A DNA stretch of 64,000 nucleotides from Notolepis coatsorum (Eukaryota; Chordata; Actinopteri; Aulopiformes; Paralepididae), in the NCBI GenBank assembly GCA_963971535.1, contig OZ020593.1, positions 42,253,766 through 42,317,765 of the forward strand, given 5' to 3'. A program made the position numbers and the translations under genes. Under the pieces are notes generated by a model. That model ran no database searches. It had not been told where the DNA came from and worked only from the letters and a program-made list of their open reading frames with translations. This document shows positions 46,381 to 58,781 of this stretch, piece by piece. Position 1 is the stretch's first letter. Each line of letters starts with the position of its first letter.

Positions 46381-46801
46381 TGGATAGCAAAACATAGGAT
46401 TTCCAAATCCGTATCAGTTTTATCCAGATTAAACCTTTTGAAAAACTGGGCCCAGGTTGTCACTTGTTGACCTAGCTGCAATGCCGGAACTCATCAATAC
46501 ATTTTCAACTAAAAACCTTACCTTAACCCTAACCTTAATAATATCAGTGGAGACCTCACGTCACACCCAAACCTATAACATAGAGATTTCTTAATCATCC
46601 TGCTTGGCCGTTTAGTGGCAACCCACATGAACTGATAAAAATGGAAATCAAAATATAAACCACCAGGTCTTTTAAAGCAGTGGTTCCCAAAGTGTGTGGG
46701 AGGGGGGGGGGGGGGGGGGGGGGGGGGTCCAGATGATAAAAAATAATAATAATAATAAAAAAAAAAAAAAATGTTTTTTTTTTGTTTTTTGTATGCAGTC
46801 A

Positions 46802-47179
46802 GGCAGCGTGTAGTCTTTTACCAACGCACTTGCAGTTTTCCGCGATCTGATTGGCCACTGACGTTTCTCTCAGCGCCAATCGCGTGACGCCTAGTTCTAT
46901 CACTGGTTAAGCTTGGCGACTCTTTCGAAGTTGGTTAAGGTTAGAGTTTGTCTTAGAGCAGGGCGATAGACCACCAGCCCTGATTCCAAACTCTAACCCA
47001 ACTTCGAAAGAGTCGCCAAGCTTAACCAGTGATAGAACTAGGCATTAGCTAGCTAGCAGGCTGTTAGAGGCAGAAATAGGCGTCACACGATTGGCGCTGA
47101 GAGAAACGTCAGTGGCCAATCAGATCGCGGAACCCGAACGCGGAACCGCAAGTGCGTTGGTAAAAGACTACACGCTGCC
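46802..47179. mobile_element. Long-hairpin MITE, copy 2
   Basis: GGCAGCGTGTAGTC at the left is exactly inverted at the right end (GACTACACGCTGCC). Both arms contain the CTGATTGGCCACTGACGTTT block and AAGCTTGGCGACTC. Confidence 0.88.
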
Positions 47180-47988
47180 AGACTTCTACTTGACCTTACC
47201 CCTAGAACCCACCTCACCCCTGCCCACTTTGACAACCTAGGATGGCTTAGAGTAAACGACAGAGTTCAGCAACTTGCAATGGGCCTGGTCTACAAGATAC
47301 ACTATACGACTAAGGTACCCATGTACATGTCAAAATACTTCCCAAAGGTCAGTGAATACCACGACCACAACACCAGAGGAAGCTCAACAAATCATGTTAA
47401 ACCCAGATTCGGCTCAAACAAGGGACTAAACACGTTTCGCAATTATGCCACATCAATGTGGAACGCCCTACCAAAAGCTGTAAAGGAATGTGAATCCCTA
47501 TACCCACATTCAAAACCGCTCTTAAAGAGCACCTACGGGAGGCTGCAATTCGAAACTGGCCACCGTAAATGTCCAAACCCCCCCACCCCCTCCTAATAGA
47601 CAGTCTCCTCCCCACCGCATGTATATATTCTCTCCCCGCCGTATGTATATTTCTCTCCCACCCACCCACCCCCTCCTAATGTACAGTCCCCTCCCCATCA
47701 TGTGTATATACTCTGTCAGGATCTATGGGTAACAGTACTGTATATTTGAATATCGTATATGTCACAAATGTAACAGTACTAAATACCTGTATGTCATGTA
47801 TGTCCCTATGCTTATGCCATAAATGTCATGTATGTCATAAATGTCACTATGAATTGAAAATGGGGGACCCTGATGTAAACAAGACAAACGTCTTTCTCTG
47901 GTCTGCAACCCCTTAACAATTGTGTGTATTGAGCCATACTGTATTGTACCCATTCTGCAATCTGTTAAATAAAGTTTTCATTCATTTA
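47180..47988 (+). mobile_element. LINE 3' end (RT C-terminus and UTR)
   Basis: The frame ending at 47596 has a YKIHYTTKVPMYMSKYFPK block, then YHDHNTRGSSTNHVKPRFG and ATSMWNALPKAVK, the pattern of non-LTR reverse transcriptase C-termini. The UTR ends with AATAAAG near 47970. The same tail occurs inverted at 19853-19945. It is 5'-truncated and lies between two hairpin MITE copies. Confidence 0.75.
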
Positions 47989-48394
47989 TGTTCCGCGATC
48001 TGATTGGCCACTGATGTTTCTCTCAGCGCCAATCGCGTGTAGTCTTTTACCAACGCACTTGCAGTTCCGCGTTCGGGTTCCGCAATCTGATTGGCCACTG
48101 ACGTTTCTCTCAGCGCCAATCGCGCCTCTAACAGCCTGCTAGCTAGCTAACGCCTAGTTATATCACTGGTTAAGCTTGGCGACTCTTTCAAAGCTGGTTA
48201 AGGTTAGAGTTTGGAATCAGGGCTGGTGGTCTATCGCCCTGCTCTAAGACAAACTCTAACCTTAACCAACTTCGAAAGAGTCGCCAAGCTTAGCCAGTGA
48301 TAGAACTAGGCGTCACGCGATTGCCGCTGAGAGAAACGTCAGTGGCCAATCAGATCGCGGAAAACTGCAAGTGCGTTGGTAAAAGACTACACGC
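47989..48394. mobile_element. Long-hairpin MITE, copy 3, with a preceding partial copy
   Basis: A full hairpin copy is at 48035-48394 (GTGTAGTCTTTTACCAACGC and its inverse). It is preceded at 47989-48034 by an internal MITE piece (GATCTGATTGGCCACTGATG), which suggests insertion of one copy into another. Confidence 0.8.
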
Positions 48395-48672
48395 GTGGGG
48401 GACCCCCAGACCCCCTGCTTAAAAAGTGGCCTGACTGGCCTGAATGATTTCCCCAGTCCGGCCCTGGTTAAAAGCCTCCAATGCCTATTGTGTGTGTGCG
48501 TTTGAACGTTTGCATGTTTCAACCATACATTTCCATTTATAAATGTCTTTAAAAAATATAATATAAAATATAATCATTTTTTTTTACCTCCTATAATAGT
48601 GGGGGTCGCGGCTCTCTGACACCGTTATTTGGGGGTCGCGGCCTGAAAAGTTTTGAAACCCCTGTTTTAAAG

Positions 48673-51570
48673 GTCAATGTTTGGAATGAGAACCAATTGT
48701 AGACTCAAACCACATTAAATTATGTGGAATAAGAGCGCAATTTAATGTTCGACTCTAAACAGCCCTTGCTGTTCTGAATCGTAATGTGGCAACCATTTAG
48801 AATTACGTGCTTATTCCACACGAATGAACACGGTCCAAACGATCTAAAAATATCTCACTAAGTGGACCTTTGGTTATTATACTAAGCTGTTATTAGGGTG
48901 TCAACCAAATTTTTAATGGCCTTTTCCTGGTTTCGACAAGTCCAAAAAGAAATGTAATATATATGCAACAATCATAAGTCACACAGTTCCAATCCAGAGG
49001 TTATGAGCATAGAGAAGATATTTATGGAACCAAAAGGAGGCTGGCATGACCGAGCACTATGCCTTTGTTACTGATGATGTCAGGCAGGAGGCACAGTATG
49101 AGGTCAAAAACAATCGTCCAGGTTTATTTCCCATACATCATACCGCTAGCATACTGCCATCAGCATTACACTGTATCCATCAGGTCTGACTGACATAAGG
49201 CCTATAATTTCATCATGCTTGCCACAATCCTTTCTGTATCCATTGCTGATTGGCTTTGGCAGCGACCCCGTTTCTCCCCCCAAAAAAAGTCACTTATATA
49301 AAGAGAAATATCTCACTATTAAAGAAATGTGCTGTAAAGAAAGAAATGTAGTACAAATGATTTGAAACAGATGCCAGAAATTGAGTATTTTTTTTTTTAC
49401 TCCAAACACTACATATGCCAAGTTGAAGATGTTAATAACATTTGTTTGAATGAAACGTTTGTGTGACATCTGGAGAATGTTGCCAATGCCTGACTGCATA
49501 TCTGATTGTGGATGTTGTTACATGTTTAATGCAATCACTTCATGTTTTGTGTTTGACCTTGTGCTGCCATGCATATTCCATAATTGCCACCCAATTCTCC
49601 ATCATAGGATTGTTTCCAGTTGAAGGTGATTTTGATGTAAGAAATATCACAGGTTGCCTTTATTTTCACAGCAAAATGTTACTTAATTCGAGCAAAGTTA
49701 GACTTATAATTGCCAATGGCTGCGCTATGGCAACATACTCGTTAAGAGGGAAAAATAATGTTGAAGTAATATGTTCCATTTGAACCATATTCAGGAGAGA
49801 AAGAAACACTTTGAGGATGTGAAGCTCAAGCACAAAACATTGATTTAATATTTCAATTAGAAACAAAAGCACTAAAGGTTTTCATGGTGTATTTACATAA
49901 ACTTGAATGCACACCTAGGTCTGAAAGCAATGCATCATGGGGGACTGTATGCGTTAAGCGTTATGCTCGACAAAAGCCATTATCTCGTTTCTACCAAACA
50001 TAATCATAAGTGAATAAGCATGTGTATCTTCTAATTTCAGTTTATTAATGTGTTGAATAACAGTGGTTACCAATGGTTTAAAAAAAATAAGAACATTGAC
50101 CCCATATTGAAGACAAAATATGTAAAAGGCATAAAGGAACAAGACACACAATGTTTACAAAAGATTCAAAATAAAAATCCAATTTGTTAAAATATACAAA
50201 CCAAATATATAAAACACTGATTAATATATAATTAAAAGATAATATAAGGCCCACAAAATAAATAAACAATAAATAAATAAATAATATAAATACAAAAGAT
50301 CTGCATAAATTTCTATTGGGCCATCTTTACAATGGTAATTTATGGGCAACAATGCCTTCATATCATTATGCTTACTCTCTCTATATATATGACAAACTGA
50401 CTTGACGTGAGATTGGTAGATAAGGAGATTGTAGGGAATTCTTATGACTGATTATGAAGCCCCAAAAGTAGTCTCATTTGTAAAGAATTAATTCTAAACT
50501 ATATACTCTGGTGACCAGTCAGAGAGTCTTTGGCAGCCTATGGGTTCTCATTTGATTCAGGTCAAGCATAACTCCATAAAAGTATCCTTGGGATATACTG
50601 AAAACAAAACATTATCAAAGCAGTTTAATGTTTTTGATGTTTTACACAGACAGTTACTTTACACACTAAACACAAGGTCTGGACAGTTGAAAACAAACCA
50701 AGCGAAAAACAGACAAATGTAGAAAATTGTATGAACACAAAAGAACACTTTGGATATTGTAATAATTTTGGAAAGAAGATTATTATTATTTTTTAATCTG
50801 AATTCAGTTATCACACCAGAGACATGGCTGAAGGAACGATAAGAGGTGATCTACCTTATCTATATGGTGCTGCTATACTGTATCTTTGATCCCCACAATG
50901 CATTACTTAGGAACCCATGGATGTGTTCATGAAAGACGATGTGAGCCATATATTCAACCTTCCACTCTATACATTATCCCTCCAATTTAACTTGATGTTG
51001 TCACAGATTTATATCCCTTCACCAATATGATTACCAAATTACAAATACTAATGAGTCAACTGTACACCCAAACACATGTCGTCTGGTAAATAATCCCCTC
51101 CTCTTCTCTCACCAAGCTGTTAATGACCCTGGTTAATCTTTCAGACATGTACAACATTGTTTCAGGTGTATGACTAGCCTATTGTATTTCATATTGTAGT
51201 TCACATCGACTACCAGTCTTCACAGGCCAAGGATATTTTGTTGAACAATGAGATTAACCAATATAATTTTTTTTCTTCTTTTGGCCAATTTTAGATCTGT
51301 AAAACTTGATATTTCAATCTGCATATTTCAAATCTAGTGAGTGAGGATAAACTAAGCAGCCAGCTCTTAATATGTGCCTTTCTTCAAAGCGCTGATGAAT
51401 CCCATCACAGCAGTAGAGGGAACAACATGCACTTGGAATAAGTTTAGCATCGACAAGGTTTAGCATCAATCTACTGTACTGTGTAGATGTTTCAGTGGGC
51501 TGTTTCTAGATGCAGGATGTGAAATGCGTTGTGCTGGTGGATTTGTTTCCATTTTTTCCCCCCCAAGTCC
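48673..51570. other. Non-coding sequence downstream of nrg1
   Basis: AT-rich, mostly unique sequence with no recognisable gene. It may contain distal nrg1 3' UTR: a TTTATT (AATAAA on minus) lies at 50041. Confidence 0.5.
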
Positions 51571-51573
51571 AGT

Positions 51574-51805
51574 TTAGACTTTTAACTGGCACTGCAGATG
51601 AGACTTTTAACTGGCACTGCAGATGAGACTTTTAACTGGCACTGCAGATGAGACTTTTAACTGGCACTGCAGATGAAACTTTTAACTGGCACTGCAGATG
51701 AAACTTTTAACTGGCACTGCAGATGAACGTTTTAACTGGCACTGCAGATTAAAGTTTTAACTGGCACTGCAGATGAAACTTTTAACTGGCACTGCAGATG
51801 AAAGT
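51574..51805 (-). repeat. 25-bp minisatellite, 9 units, near the nrg1 stop
   Basis: The plus-strand unit is TTTTAACTGGCACTGCAGATGA plus three bases. It lies 385-615 bp after the nrg1 stop codon, so probably in the 3' UTR unless polyadenylation occurs at the proximal AATAAA (51993-51998). Confidence 0.9.
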
Positions 51806-52189
51806 TATGGATATATGGCCCAGTGTCACGGTGCAGTTCCCTTAAGCACACCAAACGGAAATTAAAGGCACCATTGATATTTTGCTCCATTGAAATACTG
51901 TGAACCATTGCTACATACTAGTGTATGGCACTTTTCTTCCATGACATGAACACATTTGTACACTTTTTTTTTAATTATTATTTATAAAAGACTTTATTCA
52001 CTACCGTCACTAAAATAAAAGTTCTCATTTCTCTTTAAAATTCTTCACCCCGCAAATACTTAATTTATAGAAAATAAAGGTTTAATAGTGACTCTGTATT
52101 ATCATAGTTTTTTTTTCTTATTTGACATAAGGATTTTCTAAGCAATATTCATATTTTTTTAATTCTTTTTTTCTTTCTTTTTTTCACTT
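51806..52189 (-). other. nrg1: nrg1 3' UTR, proximal part
   Basis: Sequence directly after the stop codon on the minus strand. A candidate AATAAA lies at 51993-51998. The cleavage site cannot be fixed from sequence, and the UTR may extend far to the left. Confidence 0.6.
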
Positions 52190-52898
52190 TTACACAGCAA
52201 TTGGATCTTGGTTGGCGATGATGCTGGACAGCCTGACTTGCAGGTCGTCCTGCGGGGAGAGAATGAGCGCTGGGTTAGTCCTGCTGCTGTCCACGGGCCT
52301 GACGGCGCCCGCCGTCTCCAGCCCCAGGGCCGTGGGGTTCTGTAAGCTGAGGAAAGGCGTGTCCTCCCCCACGCGCTCGTCCTCCGTTTCACTCTCCGAG
52401 CTGCTCCTCTCTCTGTTGCCGGTAGACTCCGTGGTGTGTCCCACGTGGCCGTTGGCCTTTGTTCTTTTGGCCCTGTGGCCGTTGTTGTTGTTGGTGTTAG
52501 CCTGTTTCTTAGGCAGGCCCTGAGGGGGAGCTGGAGCTACCGCGGTCTCATGCTCCCGCGTGATCTCGTATTCCCTCGTGATCCGGTAGTCGTTTTCCTC
52601 TACAATCCTCAGCGGGCTGGACGGAGGGCTGTGGGCGTCGTGGCCGTGGTTGTAGTGGGCGGAGTTCCTCTTGTGTTGGTTGTGGTCTTGGCGGGCGGGC
52701 TTGTCGCGTGGCCGCGGAGGCGTGGCAAACAGCAGGGGGCGCTCCTCCTCACCGGACGGGCTGACGGCCACCGAGGGGACAGGGGTAGCCAGGCTGGACA
52801 GGGCGGCTGACATCTCGGAGGGAGGGGAGCCCGGGGTGACGGGGGAGGCCAGACGGACAGGAGATAGTCGTGTCGGGCTGGTCATAGCCGACACGTAC
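52190..52898 (-). CDS. nrg1: Neuregulin-1, last coding exon (cytoplasmic tail end)
   Basis: The acceptor CCTGTGGCAG lies directly upstream on the minus strand; the exon's first base completes an Arg codon and the frame then reads YVSAMTSPTRLSPVRLASP. Conserved pro-neuregulin-1 blocks follow: SPPSEMSAALSS, EEERPLLFATPPR, SSPLRIVEENDY, RAKRTKANGH, SESETEDERVGEDTPFL, and the C-terminus LSSIIANQDPIAV, then TAA at 52190-52192. This is the intracellular domain of the membrane-bound ErbB ligand precursor. It supports trafficking, proteolytic release and back-signalling, while the EGF-like ligand part is encoded upstream. Fish-specific Asn/His-rich insertions (QANTNNNNGH, HNQHKRNSAHYNHGH) are visible. 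The acidic VGEDTPFL core is fully kept. No break is present. Confidence 0.95.
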
Positions 52899-55800
52899 CT
52901 GCCACAGGGAACAGAAAAAAACACACACATTTACTTCTGGGAGGGAAGGACTGCATGTCAAAGGCTAAGGAAGACTGGATGAAAATATCGATGAAAAAAA
53001 GTTACACCAAGGTTTTACATGTTTTTACATTGAGGAAGGCTGCTTATGGTACTAAACCTCTACTGTAAAAACTAAAACTATATTGCAAGTCATATCACAA
53101 TCCTATCTGGAGGAGTAATGGCAACATGATATCTTGGTCACATTGTGCAGCTCTAATTTACACTTTTGTTCTCTATGCTTTGTACTCCATATTAACAAGT
53201 AACCTAAGTATCTTCTGCGATAACAGGCTTTAGAAATCAACTTCAACAAATTAACTACCCCCCACACCTATTAAGTTCTGTTCTTCCTCTTCTTCATGTT
53301 TTGTTCCCATGATAGATTGCTGTAAGTTTAGTTCCATCACATATTTACATTAACAATTAAGTATTATAATTATTTTTTATCTGGCTCTCATACAGTTTTG
53401 CTCTCTGCATTAACAATCGCAAATCAGATTTATTTTCAAATTAAGCTGGAAAAGTTAGTTTTGATTACATAAGATTGCATAATTCTTACAGACTTAAATT
53501 CTTAAATATTGTACACTAATCACAGGCACTGCACATGCTCTACCTCTCCATGAAACTGCATAGTGCACCTTTAAACCTAATATTGAAACACTTGTGAAGA
53601 AGCAAAAACTAAAACTAGGATTTTATTTGAGGAATGAGGCCTATTTGTCTATTGAATCTAGGAAGAGATTGGTTGCTTCTACTTTTTCACCTTGGCTAGA
53701 TTATGGCGGTTTGCTTTATATTAATGCATCTACCCAGTGTTTACGTATGTTAGTTACTATCTATATGTAGCAGTCTGGAAAATATGGTATATTATTCAGA
53801 ACTGCTGACTGTGTTTATATCCCTTTTTGTACACAAAGACATTCTAACTAGTGTCATTGATTCACACGAACAATGACACAAAAGTCCCCGTCCAAAGAGC
53901 ATGTGAATACGGATCATAAATGACAGTATTGATTCATATTTTACAGTGCGTCTCCCCTTGTGACTGGCAGGCGGGACCAGCAGGGGGCAGTAGCAGGCAG
54001 AGAGTGGCGGAGAGAGCTGAGAGATGATAAAGGGAGGAGGCGAGCGGAAGTCGTTCTCTTCGGCAGTGAACTTGACAACGAGAAGTCATGTCGAACGGGG
54101 GGGCTCTGGATAGCCCCGTTGCTGACTTTATGCCGGAGTGCCCCGTGGAACAGTGACGGGTGATAGGAAGTACTGGCTAGTGGATACGATATCCTAGCAG
54201 TACCAGTGTTATGATATTATGAACATTAAGTGCAGAGTCAGGCACCAAGAGTCGAGTTATACCTAGTTACAGTGAGCGGTATAGGTAGCGTGCGGCTAAG
54301 GATCACAGTAGCATTGCTCGTGTTATACCTAGTTACAGTGACGGTATAGTCTGCGTGCCAGGGACGTACGGGACATCCAAGCAGTCTGCCCGGGCGTCAA
54401 CAGCTGTCTGCACCGGAGAGCAGCAGCACACCTGCTCCAGGCTGCCTGCAGGACACGGGGAGTTCTTTACCACCAGCAGAGTTCGCCCAGCACCAGCTCA
54501 GCCAGCACTGCCTCTCTGCTATAGCTCCGCCTGCTAGCACCTGCGGCGCGAGTGTTCGACGCCATCTTGCCACCAGGACGGTGGTGGAGCGGCGCGGCCG
54601 CCATTTTGGTAGAGTAAACATTAGGGCTTCGGCGCCCAGGATCCTATCGTACATTACACAGTGTGTCGCAGCCTACGGGCGAAGCTGGTGTTTGCTAACC
54701 ACAGTGCATAGGGGTACCCCATAAACAGTACATGCCGGCATTAGCATAGGGCTTTTGTTTTGGTAATTGTGGGCCCACACTTTGGTTTTATTTCCTTTTC
54801 TTTGAGCGTGATACAATGTGTGTGTATTAATATTTTCCCATTCAATTAACCCTTCCCTGGGGGGGGAAGTTACAGACCTGGTGCATTATAATTAAAGCCT
54901 TTTGAGGTATTATTCTGGCCGTATAATTAAAGCCTGTTGAGGTATTATACAGGGTGAAGACCCAGACGTGGGTGATGAGTCAAACACAGTGAAGTATATT
55001 ATCCCGGATAGTAACCCAGAGGTGGGTGCATAATATACGTGTTTATGAGGTATTGAGTTGAACAGCAGGGGCTATAGTAGGACTTCAGCCCAATTGGCCA
55101 GTAGTATTAAATAATTGTAACTGAACAGTACAATTAACATAAAGACTTGAATGGGGTTCTGTGTGCGTGTCCATTCCTGTGCCCTGCATTAACTCTTTTG
55201 GTGTGGGTAACGTATATATATGGTTAACCCCTTCCTACCCAACTCTCCCCTTTTCAGTGGAAGGTTTCTAGGGTCATTGAGGGAGGGTACTGCTTGCGGG
55301 GGGAACTCAGAGTATTTGATTACAATTCAGTCACGAGGTGTGGGAGGGTCTAAGGAGCGACTGGGAGGAGTGGGAGCGTGTTGGGGAGTACTGCTGACCG
55401 CCCTGCGACAGGGAAGGAAGACCAGAGTACCAGACCAGGTTGGTAAATCCCGGGCCCCATCCACTCACACTACCAGCCTCCAGTCGACGCCCCAGGCCCA
55501 AAGACTAGGGTGCAGCCAGACAGAGTTCTGCTGTGTCCAGCTACCTCCTGACTGCCAGCAACCGTTCCCACGAAGCAGGGATAATCCACCCTGCTACATA
55601 TAATAGTGCACTGAGGTTTGTGACTGGCTGTACCTTGTACACTAAGGTTAATTGGTGCTCTTTGTCTATGCAGAGGAACACCCATTGGCTCACATTTATT
55701 ACCGGGGTAATAACATTCTTGGTTTGCTCCCTCCTATCTGTGCACTTTCATATCACACATCATTGGCAGCTATAGCCTACACTTGTCCGACTTGTTGTCT

Positions 55801-56936
55801 GTACCCAAGCTCACACAGAACTAGGCGAGTTGGCTTCTAGGTGTTCCGCTCCCTCTCCCTGGAATACACTACAAGATAACTTGCGGCTGGAAAATCGGAT
55901 AACTTTTGATGAATTTAAAACATTAATGAAAGACCTGGAACCAGAGTCAGTGTTTCTGGATATCTCACCTCCTTTAACCTCGACTTCGAATGTGTTTTGT
56001 ATGATATTATTCTGTTCCATTTATTCTGGATTTGTCTTATGCTGTAACTTTAAGGTATGTTTTGAATGCTGCCGTTTTAGCCAGGTCTCTCTTGCAAAAG
56101 ATGTTCTTAATCTCAATGAGATTTACCTGGTTAAAATGTTTTGACCTCTATAGAAAGTCTTTATCCGTAAATTGACTATTCAAATTCTGTTCCGAACATA
56201 AACAAGTTTCAATCTCATTACATTCCGTTTCCAACATTAACAACCAAGCTTCGATAAAAAAAATATATAAAATCCTGTTCTAAATATGAACAATACTTGA
56301 ATTATCACTAAAACACTATATTATCTTTGTAAAAGGGTCACTTCGCCGATTTTAACCGGAATTAACCTGTGATGATTGGATATAAAATGTACCGTGTTCT
56401 GTGTCTCAAGTTTTATGTCCGATTATCACATGTCCTCCTCAGAACAGAACAATAGGAGTAAGGTTAAAAACGGGCAAAATGCCCCGTTTCTTAAGTTTAG
56501 TTTTCTCCATGTACGCTTAAGAAGGTATAATTTTGATTTTTGGAAGCCTAGCCCTATTTGTAACTTTTCAATGGAAAGTCAGTGGGATGGAACTTCTGCC
56601 TGTACAAGCTGACTGAGGAGTATATTTCAGTGAGCCTCAGTCAACTTGTACAGACAGGAGATCAACCCCATTGACACTGCCTTGGTTTTTGGTCAACTAT
56701 CCGTAGCTACAGTAGTATGAGGAACAGCTTGGATTGTGTTGAAAAAGGATTCCATCTGTACATATCCCTACTCTTACTAGTTACGCTGCTGGCCAGTATG
56801 ACTACGACCATACCGTTGTTATACATGTATCACTGTACACAACTCTGTACATATATCTGATTAGCAGCACACCCAGTAGTACTAATTTATATATTTTATA
56901 CCCAGTTTAAAATCACCTGTACATTGTATATTACAC

Positions 56937-56968
<32 letters not shown>

Positions 56969-58077
56969 GCACTTTACCGTTACATATGCACTCTGGTTGG
57001 ATGCTAAACTTATTTTTGTTGTACTGTACTTGTGCTGTATAATGACATTGACAATACATTTGAAATCTAATCTATTCTACTGATCAACATCATCATCATT
57101 GGTAAGTAATAAATAGGGCTAGGGCTCCAGAAATCACAACTATCCCTTTAACAGCACTGGAAGCATGAGACGATCGCAAGTGCATTACGGATCCATGCTC
57201 TAATTAGACCCCTTTCTCCGGATGCTCTTCCGTGTTCTGGTTCAGAGTACAAATTAACTTGCAAGGCACTGCGTAAGCTACCCCAGCCATGTACTGTACC
57301 ATGTACTACACTTCTCTCTGTGCCACAGCCTGTGTGTGGAGCGAGACACTGATGTGAGGGGCACTGGTGCATTCGGAGGGTGGGCTCCAGCCTGTGTGTG
57401 TACACAGAGCGCGACACTGATGTGAGGGGCACTGGTGCATTCGGAGGGTCGGCTCCAGCCGCTCAGAGTGACATTCACAGATGGGGCCCCTCTTAGAATG
57501 TCCCGCTGACCTCCGGTGACCTGTTCTCATCACAGACAGGTGTGCTACCTGCTGGCCTGTCTACAGCCCGGTCACACATCACCACACCTGCGTTACTCAT
57601 AAGTGCCCCAGTTATTTACTAATGATAGCTCACCAACCATTCATTTTCAACTGGCTTTTGGGTTATTGTTTTTTCTTTTATTATTATTATTTACACACAC
57701 TGCTCAATATAGAAACTGACTCTATGAGAACCATGCCAATATCCATGTGCCTTTCCGTTAAGAAGAGAGGGACAGATAGCGTGTGGAAACAGAACTGTAA
57801 TAAATGTTCGACCTTGGTGTTGATAAAAGTTAAATGAAATATTAAATTCACGTTATGCTACATTAATCATGAATATCTTATCGTTAGACTGTAAATGGCT
57901 TTTAAATGAACACCTCAAGAGAGAGACCTGCAACATATCATTCAGGTAGTTGTGAACAGCTCCATTAATCATGCAAAGACCACTCCACTTAGATGTGCGC
58001 GCGTGTGTGTGTGTGTGGCTCGTGTGTGAGGGCTGTCGTGTGCAAAGTGGGCCCATTAGGTCGCGGTGCTACCATAC
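52899..58077 (-). other. nrg1: nrg1 intron with repeat insertions
   Basis: 53945-55830 is a moderately GC-rich segment I do not recognise. It has internal duplications (GTTATACCTAGTTACAGTGA twice near 54256 and 54322; ATAATTAAAGCC twice near 54888 and 54924), possibly a solo LTR or other degraded retroelement. 55830-56140 is a LINE end. A TTA microsatellite lies at 56939-56968. 57310-57460 contains a tandem duplication of about 75 bp. No exon is visible. Confidence 0.6.
55830..56140 (+). mobile_element. LINE 3' end fragment in nrg1 intron
   Basis: The frame includes RCSAPSPWNTLQDNLRLENR and TFDEFKTLMKDL, the usual end of a non-LTR reverse transcriptase (a WNSLP-type motif followed by a TFK block). 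The sequence then runs to CCAGGTCTCTCTTGCAAAAG and ACCTGGTTAAA, a common fish LINE tail. It is antisense to nrg1. Confidence 0.65.
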
Positions 58078-58278
58078 CTCTCACTGTACGGCGAGTCCCT
58101 GTAGGCATCGGGAATGTCCCTCGACTTCTTTAGGTAGGCACTCAGGTCCCTGGCGCCACCCGTGGCGTTCAGACGACCCCGGTGGCTGGGCGTAGCGTGC
58201 CGGCTACTCTCCGCCGATGACATCACCAAGATGGAGCGGCTGTCGGAGAGAACACTCTCGCTGCGGCCATTACTCCAG
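58078..58278 (-). CDS. nrg1: Neuregulin-1, penultimate coding exon
   Basis: 201 bp, with acceptor CTCTGCAG before 58278 and donor GTATGG after 58078. The first base completes a Ser codon, and the frame reads WSNGRSESVLSDSRSILVMS, then SRHATPSHRGRLNATGG and DAYRDSPYSER. These are the Ser-rich cytoplasmic blocks of NRG1 directly before YVSAM of the last exon. Phases agree with both neighbours (2 in, 2 out). Confidence 0.94.
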
Positions 58279-58781
58279 CTGCAGAGACAAGAGAGGGGAA
58301 CAGGTTCACATGAGCAGGAGGCAGACAGGGTTTGCCTGCAGACGGTGACGCAGACCGAACACAAAATTGGATGCATCTTCAGCGCAAACCGTATTACATG
58401 CTTAAGACCCATGGCTTTTATGGTGCCTAATCCTTCAGGACTAATACTTTTGACATTTTATACGCTCCGTCCCTAAAAAGCTGATCAATCTTGCTTGGAC
58501 TCGAGTTACAGTGTGGTCGTTTACAGTGCAATGGCAAATTAAATGCACGGGCAAGCACAGAATTGCCCAGCATGCTTCTATGCCGCACAATCAGTGTTGG
58601 CGTTTGGGCCTTTGATCTGGTAACCATCTCCTGAGTCAGCGAGAGGGATTCAAGGCTGATCATCTCATCACCACAGACTGAAACCCATCTCTGCATGAAT
58701 TTACTGCTTCTCAAAATCCCCCAAATGAAAGGATGGGATTGAAATAAAGAGGAGGTTGGAATGGTGGGAAAACCATTAAAT

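Larger units (their letters stand above)
44029..46456 (+). mobile_element. Harbinger-like element with Myb-type ORF, transposase missing
   Basis: The ends resemble an inverted pair: GCCCAGTTGTTCAAAAG (from 44036) and the inverse of CTTTTGAAAAACTGGGC (46435-46451). Subterminal GGATTACGTAATC-like blocks recur at both sides. Inside is a Myb/SANT-like gene but no DDE transposase. A hairpin MITE sits near the right end. A 44255-44405 segment with GGATTTATATAGCGCTCTTC is a common fish interspersed repeat. Confidence 0.6.
46678..48664. mobile_element. hAT element with 8-bp target duplication, filled with nested repeats
   Basis: The termini are CAGTGGTTCCCAAAG and the inverse of CTTTTCAAAACCCCTG-like sequence (ends GAAACCCCTG at 48664). 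The duplication TTTTAAAG is at 46670-46677 and 48665-48672. The interior holds a G run (46699-46728), two hairpin MITEs and a LINE tail; no transposase is recognisable. Confidence 0.82.

Noticed and set aside
52212-52982. Plus-strand frames opposite the last nrg1 exon
   Set aside because: Antisense shadows of a GC-rich exon; the minus strand matches neuregulin-1 with proper splice signals.
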